From contig NZ_AP018049.1 in NCBI RefSeq assembly GCF_003609775.1, positions 1,178,001 through 1,242,000 of the forward strand: DNA of 64,000 nt, read 5' to 3'. This document shows, in pieces, positions 1 to 8,563 of this stretch. Origin of the DNA: Prevotella melaninogenica. GTDB lineage: Bacteria > Bacteroidota > Bacteroidia > Bacteroidales > Bacteroidaceae. Below the pieces are notes generated by a model that had not been told where the DNA came from, did not search any database, and was given only the letters and a program-made list of their open reading frames with translations. Positions within the stretch are counted from its first letter, which is position 1, and each line of letters opens with the position of its first letter. The translations under genes and the position numbers were made by a program.

Positions 1-1
1 A

Positions 2-514
2 AATGATTTCTGGACAAAGTTTATACAGCTCCGTAATCAATATGCAGAAATAGATCATGAGGAAAGTGCTGCCATTATGAATGGTCACGATGAAGAAACT
101 GTAAATGCTCAACTTATCAAGAAGGCATTGAGCGTATATGACAAGAGCGATAAACTCTTTACTAAGTTCATAACAGAGAACTTCAACAATATCCTTGGCC
201 CATGGTGTTTCCTTACACGTATCAGCTACGAGACAACACCTAATGCTTATCCTATATGGATGAATGATTATATGTATACCAATGCTATTAATCAGTTGCC
301 ATCATGGATTGAGTACATTATGACCAAGGCTACAGACACCTTTAAGCAGAATCCTCAGATTAAAGCATTCTATGCAGACTTCCAACAAGCACAAAAGGAA
401 ATGAATGGAATGGTTGACCCAGCTGGAATTGCTGATGCTGCAGGAACTACTCATAACTCAGCTGTAGCACCTCCTACTCCTGCACAGATGGCAGGAGACT
501 CTATCCCAGAGTAA
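2..514 (+). CDS. Secreted DUF4369-like protein, 5' end missing
   Basis: The reading frame is open from base 2, so the start lies outside the window; 170 codons are visible before the stop. An internal Met at base 77 is not a convincing start because the frame continues upstream with similar composition. The helical middle part, with a stretch reading FITENFNNILGPWCFLTR, resembles the segment that precedes the thioredoxin fold in Bacteroidetes DUF4369/TlpA-type lipoproteins. No thioredoxin domain or CxxC follows. The chain ends in a low-complexity Ala/Pro/Thr tail. I infer an envelope-located protein of unknown function; the family call rests on general resemblance only. The next gene starts after a 324-bp gap. 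Confidence 0.6.
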   Translation, partial: NDFWTKFIQLRNQYAEIDHEESAAIMNGHDEETVNAQLIKKALSVYDKSDKLFTKFITENFNNILGPWCFLTRISYETTPNAYPIWMNDYMYTNAINQLPSWIEYIMTKATDTFKQNPQIKAFYADFQQAQKEMNGMVDPAGIADAAGTTHNSAVAPPTPAQMAGDSIPE

Positions 515-838
515 AGAGGCAGGCCTACTACTATTAGTTCTATGCGCTACGCTGACGGAACTGTTGCATGATAAGATTTTATAGGAGGGTTTTGAGGTTT
601 GGATAAAGAGTTTACCATTAACGAACTATCTATTCAAAACGAAAGTTGCTGTCACTCCTATCACTCAATTTAGTAATTTAACTAATTGGTTGACAGAACA
701 TTGAAACAATATGTTAAAATGACAGCAAATAAAAATAAAACTACTATTCGTAATACCCCCATCTTACTTTAGTAGATTTTATCACTCCATATTTCGGAAG
801 AATCAACAAACAACCTCTAACAATAAAGAATATAATAT
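515..838. other. Intergenic region with one dispersed repeat
   Basis: No gene is visible here. It holds one copy of the TGACAG-ended repeat (about 641-755). No clear TAnnTTTG promoter box was found before the dihydroorotase gene. Confidence 0.5.
641..755 (+). repeat. TGACAG-ended dispersed repeat, copy A
   Basis: The left end reads GTTGCTGTCAC and the right end AATGACAGCAAATAAAAA, so the termini are inverted relative to each other. The right end, with AAAACTACT-TTCGTA, matches copies at about 16098-16222 (same orientation) and 12872-12983 and 43311-43424 (opposite orientation). All four copies are intergenic and I see no coding capacity. Confidence 0.7.
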
Positions 839-2188
839 ATGAGGAAACTCATTCAAGGTGGAACTATCGTCAATGAAGGGCGAAGCTTTATTGGTTCGCT
901 CATCATAGAGGACGATTGTATCATAGAGATTATAGAAAATAACGAAACGCCCCGTGGAGAATTTGACGAAATCGTCAACGCCACGGGGTGCTTTGTATTA
1001 CCGGGTGTTATTGATGACCATGTTCACTTTCGTGAGCCGGGTTTAACGGAAAAGGCTGACATTGAAAGTGAGAGTCGTGCGGCGGCATACGGCGGCATCA
1101 CCTCTTACTTTGAGATGCCAAACACGAACCCACAAACGACTATGTTAGAGGCTTTACAAGACAAGTGGGAACGCGCAAAACAATCGAGTTATGTTAACTA
1201 TAGCTTCTTCATTGGTGCAACAAATGCCAATTATAAACTATTCTCTCAACTCGACATCCACACTATTCCTGGAATAAAACTCTTCATGGGAGCCTCAACA
1301 GGTAATATGCTTGTAGATAGACGTGAAGCATTAGAACAGACCTTCCGTACTGCCGCTGAATTAAACCTACCAGTGATGACACATTGTGAGGATTCTGGTA
1401 TTATCAACGATAACATGAAAGTGGCCAAAGAACAATTTGGTGACGACCCCGATATAACACATCATTGGCAGATACGCAGTGCTGAGGCATGCTGGGTTTC
1501 CTCTCAGTTAGCTGTAGAATTAGCACGAAAATACAAAACACAACTTCACATAGCACATATCTCTACTGAGAAGGAACTTTCGTTGGCTAATCAACCTGAA
1601 GATGAAGGAAGAATTACTTTAGAGGCTGTTATTGCACACATTACTTTCTCCAACGAAGACTACCTTACGAAGAAAGCGCTTATAAAGTGTAATCCTTCTG
1701 TCAAGACCAATACTGACCGAACTGCAATTCGCAAGGCACTCACAGATGGACGTATTTCAGTGATTGGCACCGACCATGCTCCACATCTATTGTCACAGAA
1801 GCAAGGTGGCTGCTCTAAGGCAGCATCAGGTATGCCGATGATTCAGTTCTCACTTGTTACAATGCTTGAATTGGTTGACGAAGGAGTACTTACAATCGAG
1901 CAAATGGTAGAGCTGATGTCACACGCACCAGCACGTCTATTCTGCATTGACCAACGAGGTTTCTTACGTAAAGGGTATAAAGCTGACATAGCTATCGTTG
2001 CACCTAACCAACCTTGGACAGTGAACGAAGATTGTATTCAAAGTAAATGTAAGTGGAGTCCTATGATGGGGTACACCTATCAATGGCGTGTGTTACATAC
2101 CTTCTGTAATGGGCATCACTTATTAAACAATGGAGAGTTTGACAACACCGCACGTGGTGAAAGGATAACTTTCCGAAATAAAGGATAA
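839..2188 (+). CDS. pyrC: Dihydroorotase
   Basis: Catalyses the reversible cyclisation of N-carbamoyl-aspartate to dihydroorotate, the third step of pyrimidine synthesis, in the cytosol. The 449-aa amidohydrolase has the metal-binding HxH in DDHVHFREPG (H61, H63), the conserved KLFMGAS segment around K147, THCED (H182), HIAHIST (H240) and the catalytic GTDHAPH (D312). Length and motif order fit the class I (allantoinase-like) dihydroorotases. The stop is followed 6 bp later by the next gene, so the two are probably co-transcribed with the downstream metallophosphoesterase. Allantoinase or hydantoinase is an alternative in this superfamily, but HFREPG and PNTNP favour dihydroorotase. Confidence 0.9.
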   Translation: MRKLIQGGTIVNEGRSFIGSLIIEDDCIIEIIENNETPRGEFDEIVNATGCFVLPGVIDDHVHFREPGLTEKADIESESRAAAYGGITSYFEMPNTNPQTTMLEALQDKWERAKQSSYVNYSFFIGATNANYKLFSQLDIHTIPGIKLFMGASTGNMLVDRREALEQTFRTAAELNLPVMTHCEDSGIINDNMKVAKEQFGDDPDITHHWQIRSAEACWVSSQLAVELARKYKTQLHIAHISTEKELSLANQPEDEGRITLEAVIAHITFSNEDYLTKKALIKCNPSVKTNTDRTAIRKALTDGRISVIGTDHAPHLLSQKQGGCSKAASGMPMIQFSLVTMLELVDEGVLTIEQMVELMSHAPARLFCIDQRGFLRKGYKADIAIVAPNQPWTVNEDCIQSKCKWSPMMGYTYQWRVLHTFCNGHHLLNNGEFDNTARGERITFRNKG

Positions 2189-2194
2189 TTTATA

Positions 2195-3034
2195 ATGAAC
2201 GAGACAAAAGTAGATAACAAAAGTAGGATAATAACATATAATATCAGTGACATTACTCCTTACATCAACTGGGCATACTTCTTTTATGCATGGTCTATGA
2301 ATGGTAAGGCAAAAGATGCACAGCAAGAGCTGCGTAATGAAGCAGAGAAGATGTTGGCTGATATGGAAGGAAAATACTACACACGTGCAGTCTTTGCGCT
2401 ATGTGAAGCCAATAGTGAAGGCGATGATATCATCATCAATGGAACACGTGTCCCGATGTTGCGCCAGCAGAAAGTAATTCCAGGGAAACCCAACCTCTGC
2501 CTTGCCGACTTCATACGTCCAGCCTCATCAGGAATCAAGGATACAATTGGGTTGTTCGCAACCTCTGTCGATGCTGCATTTACAAGCAATAATGAAGAAG
2601 ATCCCTATCAGCGTATGCTTTCTCAGACCTTAGCTGACCGATTGGCTGAGGGTACTGCAGAGAAGATACACGAAGATGTACGTAGGAAATATTGGGGTTA
2701 TGCACCTGACGAGCAGCTTACTTTAATGGAGACTTTTGCAGAGAAATACCAAGGCATACGACCAGCTGTGGGCTATCCATCTATTCCTGATACAAGTATG
2801 AACTTTCTTTTATATGAGCTATTGGATATGAAAGGAATAGGTATCAACCTTACAGAAAGTGGAATGATGGTACCACATGCCAGCGTATCAGGCTTTATGT
2901 TTGCACATCCTCAAAGCAAATACTTCGATTTAGGAAAGATAGATGATGACCAATTAGAAGACTATGCACGTCGTCGCAATAAGCCTGTCGAGGAGTTGAG
3001 GAAGTATCTTGCTTCTACCTTATTGAAGAAATGA
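2195..3034 (+). CDS. Stand-alone methionine synthase activation domain
   Basis: The C-terminal half carries the signature of the AdoMet-binding reactivation domain of cobalamin-dependent methionine synthase (MetH): IRPAVGYPSIPD, then LTESGMMVPHASVSGFMFAHP and a YF just after. In full-length MetH this is the last of four modules and remethylates oxidised cob(II)alamin. Here it is a separate 279-aa protein with no homocysteine, folate or cobalamin modules. I infer that it works in trans with a split MetH encoded elsewhere. It lies between pyrC (6-bp gap) and the metallophosphoesterase, whose ATG overlaps its stop by 4 bp, which indicates translational coupling. Residues 1-110 are less typical and could hold an extra subdomain. 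Confidence 0.85.
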   Translation: MNETKVDNKSRIITYNISDITPYINWAYFFYAWSMNGKAKDAQQELRNEAEKMLADMEGKYYTRAVFALCEANSEGDDIIINGTRVPMLRQQKVIPGKPNLCLADFIRPASSGIKDTIGLFATSVDAAFTSNNEEDPYQRMLSQTLADRLAEGTAEKIHEDVRRKYWGYAPDEQLTLMETFAEKYQGIRPAVGYPSIPDTSMNFLLYELLDMKGIGINLTESGMMVPHASVSGFMFAHPQSKYFDLGKIDDDQLEDYARRRNKPVEELRKYLASTLLKK

Positions 3035-4203
3035 TAGCCAGAATCGTCATATATCTTATATTAATAATAGTGCTGTCCGACCTCTATATCGACATGCACT
3101 ATTTCCGCAAACGTTACCCCATCACTTGGTGGCAACGCCTGCTGTGGTGGTTGCCTTGCATCAGTATGGTTATCTATACCTGTGCAATGGCATCGATTCG
3201 TGACTTTGCACCTAACAACCTAACTTGGCAAAACACATACATATTCCTTCTCGGTTTGCTTGTGGGGCCTAAGGCAATCTTTGCTCTCACATCCTTTGTA
3301 GGCTCGATAGTCCGTAAATACATTATTCGTACAAATCGAAACTGGGGACATTATATAGGAATACTCTTTGGCTGCTTTACTGTTGGTACATTTATCTATG
3401 GACTCACATACGGTGTTTCAAACATACAAGTAAAGCATGTTGACCTCTATTTCAAGGATTTACCAAAATCCTTTGATGGCTATCGGATTGTACACGTATC
3501 GGATATGCACCTCGGGACCTTCAATGGATGGCGCAGTAAGATTTTGAAAGCTGAGATGGATAGTATTGAAAAACAGAAAGCTGACCTCATTTGCTTTACT
3601 GGCGACTTACAGAACATACGTCCAGAAGAGGTTGAGAAGATGGCTTCTGTAATCCGTCAACCTATGAAAGGGACTATTTCTGTCTTAGGAAACCATGACT
3701 ATACGGAATATATCAAGTGTGATGCCAAAGAAAAGGCAGCGCAAGAAGCACGCTTGGTAAATGCAGAAGAGCAAGTCTTAGGATGGACGCTTCTTCGGAA
3801 TCAGAACACTCGAATTACAACACCTGCAAAGGAGTCTATTTATATCTGTGGCACAGAGAACGATGGTAAACCACCTTTCCCTAATTATTCTGACTATAAG
3901 AAAGCTATGAAAGGGATAGGTCCTTATTCGTTTGTGATTATGCTACAGCATGACCCATCAGCATGGAGACGTTCTATTCTCCCTAAGACGAAAGCTCAAC
4001 TAACACTCAGTGGGCATACACACGGAGGACAAATGCAACTTTTCGGTTGGCGACCAACAAGTATCCGACAACCAGAAGACTATGGGCTCTATGAACAAGA
4101 CGGACGCTATCTAAACATCACAGCAGGATTAGGAGGACTTGTTCCCTTTCGCCTCAATATGCCTAATGAGATAGCAGTGATAACACTTCATACAAAGAAA
4201 TAG
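3031..4203 (+). CDS. Membrane-anchored metallophosphoesterase (YkuE-like)
   Basis: A 390-aa protein with about four hydrophobic segments in residues 1-130, followed by a calcineurin-like phosphoesterase domain. The metal ligands are visible in order: SDMHLG (D158, H160), FTGDLQN (D192), GNHD (N221, H222) and SGHTHGGQMQLFG near residue 330. Family members of this layout hydrolyse phosphoesters, and some act on lipid-linked substrates such as UDP-diacylglucosamine, but the substrate here cannot be read from sequence. The start overlaps the previous gene by 4 bp. The plsC-like gene follows 17 bp later, so a role in envelope lipid metabolism is plausible. Confidence 0.85.
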   Translation: MIARIVIYLILIIVLSDLYIDMHYFRKRYPITWWQRLLWWLPCISMVIYTCAMASIRDFAPNNLTWQNTYIFLLGLLVGPKAIFALTSFVGSIVRKYIIRTNRNWGHYIGILFGCFTVGTFIYGLTYGVSNIQVKHVDLYFKDLPKSFDGYRIVHVSDMHLGTFNGWRSKILKAEMDSIEKQKADLICFTGDLQNIRPEEVEKMASVIRQPMKGTISVLGNHDYTEYIKCDAKEKAAQEARLVNAEEQVLGWTLLRNQNTRITTPAKESIYICGTENDGKPPFPNYSDYKKAMKGIGPYSFVIMLQHDPSAWRRSILPKTKAQLTLSGHTHGGQMQLFGWRPTSIRQPEDYGLYEQDGRYLNITAGLGGLVPFRLNMPNEIAVITLHTKK

Positions 4204-4220
4204 AATAAAAGATTATACCT

Positions 4221-5042
4221 ATGAGCAATACAACATCTCAACGAAAACATCCGAGTGTCTTGCACTCTGCAACTATGCTGGTTATAACCTTTCTGTATAG
4301 AGTCTATACACTATTCATCGTCTTTCCGCTCTTCTTCATTGCCTCTATCCTAACAGCTTTGGCAACAACGATTGGCAGCCAATTAGGCAATGGACACTTC
4401 TGGGGTTATTACCCAGGAAAATGGTGGTCATGGTTTATCATTCGAATACTATTCCTCCCTGTAAAGATTGAAGGACGCGAACATCTTAACCCAAAACAGA
4501 GCTATGTCTTTGTGAGCAATCATCAAGGCGCCTTTGACATTTTCCTCATCTACGGCTTTCTCGGTCGTAACTTCAAATGGATGATGAAAAAGGCTATTCG
4601 AAAGATTCCTTTGATTGGGCTTGCTTGTGAAAAAGCTCATCACATCTTTGTTGATAAGAGCGGTGCAAGTAAAATCAAAAAGACTTACGACACTGCACGT
4701 GAAACACTGCAAGAGGGTATGTCTGTTGTCGTCTTCCCTGAAGGCGCACGTAGTTTTACAGGCCACATGGGAAAATTCCGTCGTGGAGCCTTTATGTTAG
4801 CAGATGAACTTCAGCTACCCGTTTGTCCGCTTACAATCAACGGTTCTTTCGACGTTATGCCACGCACTAAGGACTGGCATTTCCCCGTATGGCACCGACT
4901 TAGTCTCACCATCCACGAACCAATCTTCCCAAAGGGGAAAGGTACTGAATTTGAGAAGGAGACTATGAATGATGCTTACAATTCTGTTATGTCTGGCTTA
5001 ACTTCCGAATACCAAGGCTTCGTAGAGAACCCAGACCAATAA
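4221..5042 (+). CDS. plsC: 1-acyl-sn-glycerol-3-phosphate acyltransferase
   Basis: Transfers an acyl chain to lysophosphatidic acid to give phosphatidic acid at the inner membrane. The 273-aa protein has an N-terminal hydrophobic segment (about residues 25-50), the catalytic HX4D in NHQGAFD (H101, D106) and the phosphate-binding FPEGARS (172-178). It is the last gene of the apparent pyrC-led operon. The following glycosyltransferase has its own promoter. Other acyltransferases of the PlsC fold, for example for ornithine lipids, share these motifs, so the acceptor is inferred. Confidence 0.85.
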   Translation: MSNTTSQRKHPSVLHSATMLVITFLYRVYTLFIVFPLFFIASILTALATTIGSQLGNGHFWGYYPGKWWSWFIIRILFLPVKIEGREHLNPKQSYVFVSNHQGAFDIFLIYGFLGRNFKWMMKKAIRKIPLIGLACEKAHHIFVDKSGASKIKKTYDTARETLQEGMSVVVFPEGARSFTGHMGKFRRGAFMLADELQLPVCPLTINGSFDVMPRTKDWHFPVWHRLSLTIHEPIFPKGKGTEFEKETMNDAYNSVMSGLTSEYQGFVENPDQ

Positions 5043-5056
5043 AAACAGACAAAAAC

Positions 5057-5087
5057 TTGTCAGTATCATATTTTTATACTACATTTG
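5057..5087 (+). promoter_or_regulatory. Bacteroidetes-type promoter for the GT2 gene
   Basis: A -7 box TACATTTG lies at 5080-5087, with TTG at 5057-5059, 20 nt upstream. The start codon is 21 nt downstream. Confidence 0.6.
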
Positions 5088-5108
5088 TCCTAATTAAAAC
5101 AAAAATCT

Positions 5109-5855
5109 ATGACAAGCGATAGCATTGTAATTATACCTACATACAACGAAAAGGAGAATATAGAGAAAATCATCCGAGCGGTATTTCAATTGGAGAAGTT
5201 TTTTCATATTCTGGTAATTGACGATGGTAGTCCTGACGGGACAGCACAAATTGTACATAATCTGATTAAGACAGAGTTCTCTGACCGCCTCTTTATCATT
5301 GAGCGTTCTGGAAAATTAGGTTTAGGTACAGCCTATATCACAGGTTTCAAGTGGGCATTGGAACATGGCTATGAATACATCATTGAGATGGATGCAGACT
5401 TCAGTCACGATCCAAATGATCTCCCTCGCCTCTATGCTGCAACCCATGACGAAGGTTACGATGTTGCAGTTGGTTCACGTTATGTCAGTGGAGTAAACGT
5501 TGTAAATTGGCCTATCGGACGTGTATTGATGAGTTACTTTGCCAGCAAGTATGTTCGTATTGTTACAGGTTTCCACGTGCATGACACGACAGCGGGTTTC
5601 GTATGCTATCGTCGTCGTGTTCTTGAAACAATCCCATTGGATTTGGTTCGTTTCAAAGGTTATGCTTTCCAGATAGAGATGAAGTACACCTCTTTCAAGA
5701 TTGGTTTCAAAATCAAGGAGGTACCAGTTATCTTTGTTAATCGCCGTGAAGGAACCAGTAAGATGAGTGGTGGTATCTTCTCCGAAGCTTTCTTCGGTGT
5801 CATCCGACTCCGTATGGATGGTTGGTTCAGAAAATATCCTAAGATAAAAAACTAA
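5109..5855 (+). CDS. Polyprenol-phosphate mannosyltransferase-like GT2
   Basis: A 248-aa single-domain glycosyltransferase family 2 enzyme resembling dolichol-phosphate mannose synthase. The nucleotide-sugar loop reads VIDDGSPDGTA (D38, D39) and the metal-binding motif EMDADFSHDP (D95, D97). KGYAFQIEMK and FVNRREGTSKMS match the acceptor region of DPM-like enzymes. It probably moves mannose or glucose from a nucleotide donor to undecaprenyl phosphate at the cytoplasmic face, for envelope glycans or protein O-glycosylation; the sugar is not determined. It is monocistronic, with its own promoter and a strong hairpin 14 bp after the stop. Confidence 0.85.
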   Translation: MTSDSIVIIPTYNEKENIEKIIRAVFQLEKFFHILVIDDGSPDGTAQIVHNLIKTEFSDRLFIIERSGKLGLGTAYITGFKWALEHGYEYIIEMDADFSHDPNDLPRLYAATHDEGYDVAVGSRYVSGVNVVNWPIGRVLMSYFASKYVRIVTGFHVHDTTAGFVCYRRRVLETIPLDLVRFKGYAFQIEMKYTSFKIGFKIKEVPVIFVNRREGTSKMSGGIFSEAFFGVIRLRMDGWFRKYPKIKN

Positions 5856-5869
5856 AAATTAAACCAAAT

Positions 5870-5913
5870 AACAGTAACAGCCATAACCCACTAAGGTTAT
5901 GGCTGTTACTGTT
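5870..5913. terminator. Strong bidirectional hairpin between convergent genes
   Basis: A perfect 19-bp stem (5870-5888 with 5895-5913; arm begins AACAGTAACAGCC) closes a 6-nt loop. It lies between convergent genes, though the flanking T and A tracts are weak. Confidence 0.7.
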
Positions 5914-6013
5914 TACATAACTAACTTTGTCTTTATACAAGTTGGAAACTATGGTAGTATAAATCAATTGTATATAAACATTAGGAAATAAATATGAGCG
6001 GTTTAGGTTTAAT

Positions 6014-6373
6014 TTACTTTTTACTAATTAAACTAACAAACTTGTATCTATCTCCATACAAATCTGGCATTTCATAACGTGGAATGTATATTTTTACTAT
6101 GATAAGGTATTCGTGTCCCTCTTCATAGATACTATCAAATCCATCAATATCAGATACAACAGATTTTCTCATATCTTTGTCTACTATAACGTAGCCTTTA
6201 TTTTTCGATTTAATAGATGTACCAGGATAGAAGTAGTATTCTTTATGTGATAATACGCTTATCGTATCTGTCTTGGCATACTTGTAGTCACCATCTACAT
6301 CTATGTCTTCTTTTGTACATCCCACAAAGAGAAATAACATTAAAGATGCTATAATGTATAGATATTTAATCAT
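6014..6373 (-). CDS. Small lipoprotein, DUF4377-like
   Basis: A 119-aa protein with a lipoprotein signal: a hydrophobic N-terminus ending in FLFVGCTKED, so Cys19 is the likely lipidated residue. The C-terminal half reads DIDGFDSIYEEGHEYLIIVK and ends PDLYGDRYKFVSLISKK. This pattern (I-GF-YEEG-EY, then Y-L-S-K) resembles the DUF4377 domain of Bacteroidetes lipoproteins and HslJ-linked proteins. Function is unknown; the expected place is the outer membrane or periplasm. It is monocistronic, with base composition more AT-rich than its neighbours. The family call is moderate. Confidence 0.65.
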   Translation of the reverse strand: MIKYLYIIASLMLFLFVGCTKEDIDVDGDYKYAKTDTISVLSHKEYYFYPGTSIKSKNKGYVIVDKDMRKSVVSDIDGFDSIYEEGHEYLIIVKIYIPRYEMPDLYGDRYKFVSLISKK

Positions 6374-6425
6374 AATAATATGAATTTAAAAATATTTTAT
6401 CATTACTAAACTCACTTAAATGAGA

Positions 6426-6634
6426 CTGTTACTATAGAGGACTGTCTTTCTCTACTTTATTTTGACACTGTCTACTCTGTTTTATTTCAGTCCATTCCTA
6501 CCAACACAACCAACGTGTATGTACACAAGGATTTAATAAAAAGCAAAAGGAACATCCTTCCCTGCAATAAAAGCCTTTAGGTAAAAGAATCTGTTACTAC
6601 AGAGAACAATGTTCCTTTGCTACTATATCTTGAC
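6426..6634. repeat. Pair of imperfect direct repeats
   Basis: Two related stretches of about 45 bp, at 6426-6467 and 6592-6634, both start CTGTTACTA and end in a TTGACAC-type sequence. They lie between the lipoprotein start and the M20 peptidase stop. No function is evident. Confidence 0.4.
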
Positions 6635-6650
6635 ACAACTTATTGTGTCA
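6631..6650 (-). terminator. Hairpin downstream of the M20 peptidase gene
   Basis: TGACACAA and TTGTGTCA form an 8-bp stem with a 4-nt loop, 11 bp after the peptidase stop on the minus strand. No U-tract follows, so it may be an mRNA 3'-end stabiliser rather than an intrinsic terminator. Confidence 0.4.
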
Positions 6651-6661
6651 TAATCTCAAAC

Positions 6662-8023
6662 TTATGCTTCCTTATCGTACTCGAGGTGGAAGTGGATGAT
6701 TGTTTCAATACCCTTCATCCAAAGGTCAACAGGCATATTCTCATTTGGAGAGTGAATAGCATTTGACTCCAAGCCGAAGCCCATGAGAACAGTCTTCACA
6801 CCGAGCAACTTCTCAAAGGTAGAGATAATAGGAATACTACCACCGATACGTACTGGCAATGGGCGCTTACCGAATACAGCCTCAAAGCCACGCTCAGCAG
6901 CCTTATAAGCAGGGAAGTCAATAGGACAAACATAACCATGACCACCATGATGCTTCTCAACCTTCACTGTAACATAATCAGGAGCAACACTGTTGAAATA
7001 GTCTACTACCAACTGGCTAATCTTTGTATGATCCTGATGTGGAACAAGACGTGAAGAAAGTTTTGCGTATGCCTTTGATGGAATAACTGTTTTAGCACCA
7101 TCACCTGTGTAACCACCCCAAATACCACATACATCAAATGTTGGACGATAACCAGTGCGCTCGATTGTGCTATAACCTTTTTCTCCGAAGAGTGCCTTAA
7201 CACCAAGAGACTTCTTATATTCCTCCTCATCGAAAGGAATAGATGCAACAAGTTTACGCTCCTCATCAGAAGCTTCCTCAACATCATCATAGAAGCCTGG
7301 GATACGAATCTTACCATCAGGACCAGTTACATCAGCTATCAACTTACAAAGAACATTGATTGGGTTAGCCACAGCACCACCGAAGGTTCCTGAGTGAAGG
7401 TCACGGTTAGGACCAGTCACCTCAATCTGCCAGTAAGACAAACCACGCAGACCTGTTGTGATAGAAGGAGTATCAGGACCGATAAGACCAGTATCTGAAA
7501 CGAGAATTACGTCGCAAGCCAAGAGTTCCTTATGCTCCTCGATGAATGGACCAAGGCTACCAGAACCAATCTCTTCCTCACCTTCAAAGATAAACTTCAT
7601 ATTATGCTTCAACAAGTCATTCTTGTTAAGATACTCGAATGCCTTTGCTTGCATGAATGACTGACCCTTATCATCATCAGCACCACGTGCCCAAATATGA
7701 CCATCCTTAATAACTGGCTCAAATGGTTCAGTCTTCCAAAGTTCAAATGGCTCTGCTGGCATCACGTCATAGTGACCATAAACCAATACTGTCTTTGCAT
7801 TAGGGTCAACCATTCTCTCAGCGTAAACCATAGGATTACCCTTTGATGGCATCACCTCAGCTTTGTCAACACCAGCCTCAAGCAGCAGTTCCTTCCAACG
7901 CTCAGCACAGCGTACCATATCCTCCTTATGAGCTGGTTGTGCACTTACGCTTGGTATACGTATCAGACTGAACAACTCCTCGAGCATTCTGTCTTTATTC
8001 TCTTCTACATATTTCTTAATCAT
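6662..8023 (-). CDS. M20 family dipeptidase
   Basis: A 453-aa zinc metallopeptidase of the M20A/CNDP-like dipeptidase group. Metal ligands and catalytic residues are in VLVYGHYDVMP (H84, D86), ARGADDDKGQ (D117) and IFEGEEEIGS (E149, E150). The central lid/dimerisation domain contains DLHSGTFGG. A C-terminal His lies in LESNAIHSPNE. It has no signal peptide, so it is probably cytosolic and completes digestion of peptides to amino acids. That suits an asaccharolytic or peptide-using oral anaerobe, though this is inference. It is monocistronic, with its own promoter. Confidence 0.9.
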   Translation of the reverse strand: MIKKYVEENKDRMLEELFSLIRIPSVSAQPAHKEDMVRCAERWKELLLEAGVDKAEVMPSKGNPMVYAERMVDPNAKTVLVYGHYDVMPAEPFELWKTEPFEPVIKDGHIWARGADDDKGQSFMQAKAFEYLNKNDLLKHNMKFIFEGEEEIGSGSLGPFIEEHKELLACDVILVSDTGLIGPDTPSITTGLRGLSYWQIEVTGPNRDLHSGTFGGAVANPINVLCKLIADVTGPDGKIRIPGFYDDVEEASDEERKLVASIPFDEEEYKKSLGVKALFGEKGYSTIERTGYRPTFDVCGIWGGYTGDGAKTVIPSKAYAKLSSRLVPHQDHTKISQLVVDYFNSVAPDYVTVKVEKHHGGHGYVCPIDFPAYKAAERGFEAVFGKRPLPVRIGGSIPIISTFEKLLGVKTVLMGFGLESNAIHSPNENMPVDLWMKGIETIIHFHLEYDKEA

Positions 8024-8054
8024 AATTCTTTATTTATTGATTTTCTAATGTACG

Positions 8055-8085
8055 CAAATTTAAGCATCATTTATGACTTTTGCAA
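8055..8085 (-). promoter_or_regulatory. Promoter for the M20 dipeptidase
   Basis: On the minus strand a TAAATTTG -7 box (plus-strand 8055-8062) has TTG (8083-8085) 20 nt upstream. The leader is about 25-30 nt. Confidence 0.6.
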
Positions 8086-8261
8086 GTTTTTCTGTGCTTT
8101 TATTATTGTTTACATGACGGAAACGATATAATCGGATATATTTACATACGATATCAATAAACTTACAGAAATATTAAGATTAGGCGTTAACTAATGAATA
8201 AAGGAATAAAATCTATCATTGATTCCACCTTCTCTTAATTTCAATAAGGAAGCTTTCAATG

Positions 8262-8350
8262 ATTTTTTTTCATGAAAAGAAAGAATTATTTTCGTGAAGA
8301 AAAATAATTATTATCATGAGAATAAATATTTATTTTCATGATAATAATTT
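8262..8350. repeat. 22-bp-period TCATGA array, copy 1
   Basis: Four short palindromic cores (CATGA, CGTGA, CATGA, CATGA) start at 8271, 8293, 8315 and 8337, exactly 22 bp apart. They are embedded in AAATAATTATT-like AT-rich arms. The same layout recurs at 28224-28311 and 60076-60165. Confidence 0.8.
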
Positions 8351-8507
8351 GGACTCAGTGGCAAATAGTATGTAACCAATAGGCTACCAAACACTTAAAG
8401 TAGCAATCATTCAACCCCATAATAGGGCTTATAAAATAGGAATATACGATATAAATCTCCTTTGAATAAGCGCAAAGCAATCACACTCCCTACTCCATTA
8501 TACCATT

Positions 8508-8529
8508 TCATTCAATAGCTATTGAATGA
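8508..8529. repeat. Perfect 22-bp palindrome
   Basis: The core CATTCAATAGCTATTGAATG plus one matching base on each side is a perfect palindrome with no loop, 34 bp beyond the mfd stop. It could be an operator-like protein site or a cruciform; it lacks a U-tract. Confidence 0.6.
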
Positions 8530-8563
8530 GAGAGTGAACGATAAAACAACCCTCTGTCAATAG

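Larger units (their letters stand above)
8024..8563. other. Intergenic region with a 22-bp-period array and a palindrome
   Basis: It contains the peptidase promoter (8055-8085), a TCATGA array (8262-8350) and a perfect 22-bp palindrome (8508-8529). No coding sequence is apparent. Confidence 0.6.

Noticed and set aside
8262..8350. CRISPR array
   Set aside because: The 22-bp arrays have no long conserved repeat with unique spacers, only 3-5 units, and no cas genes are near.
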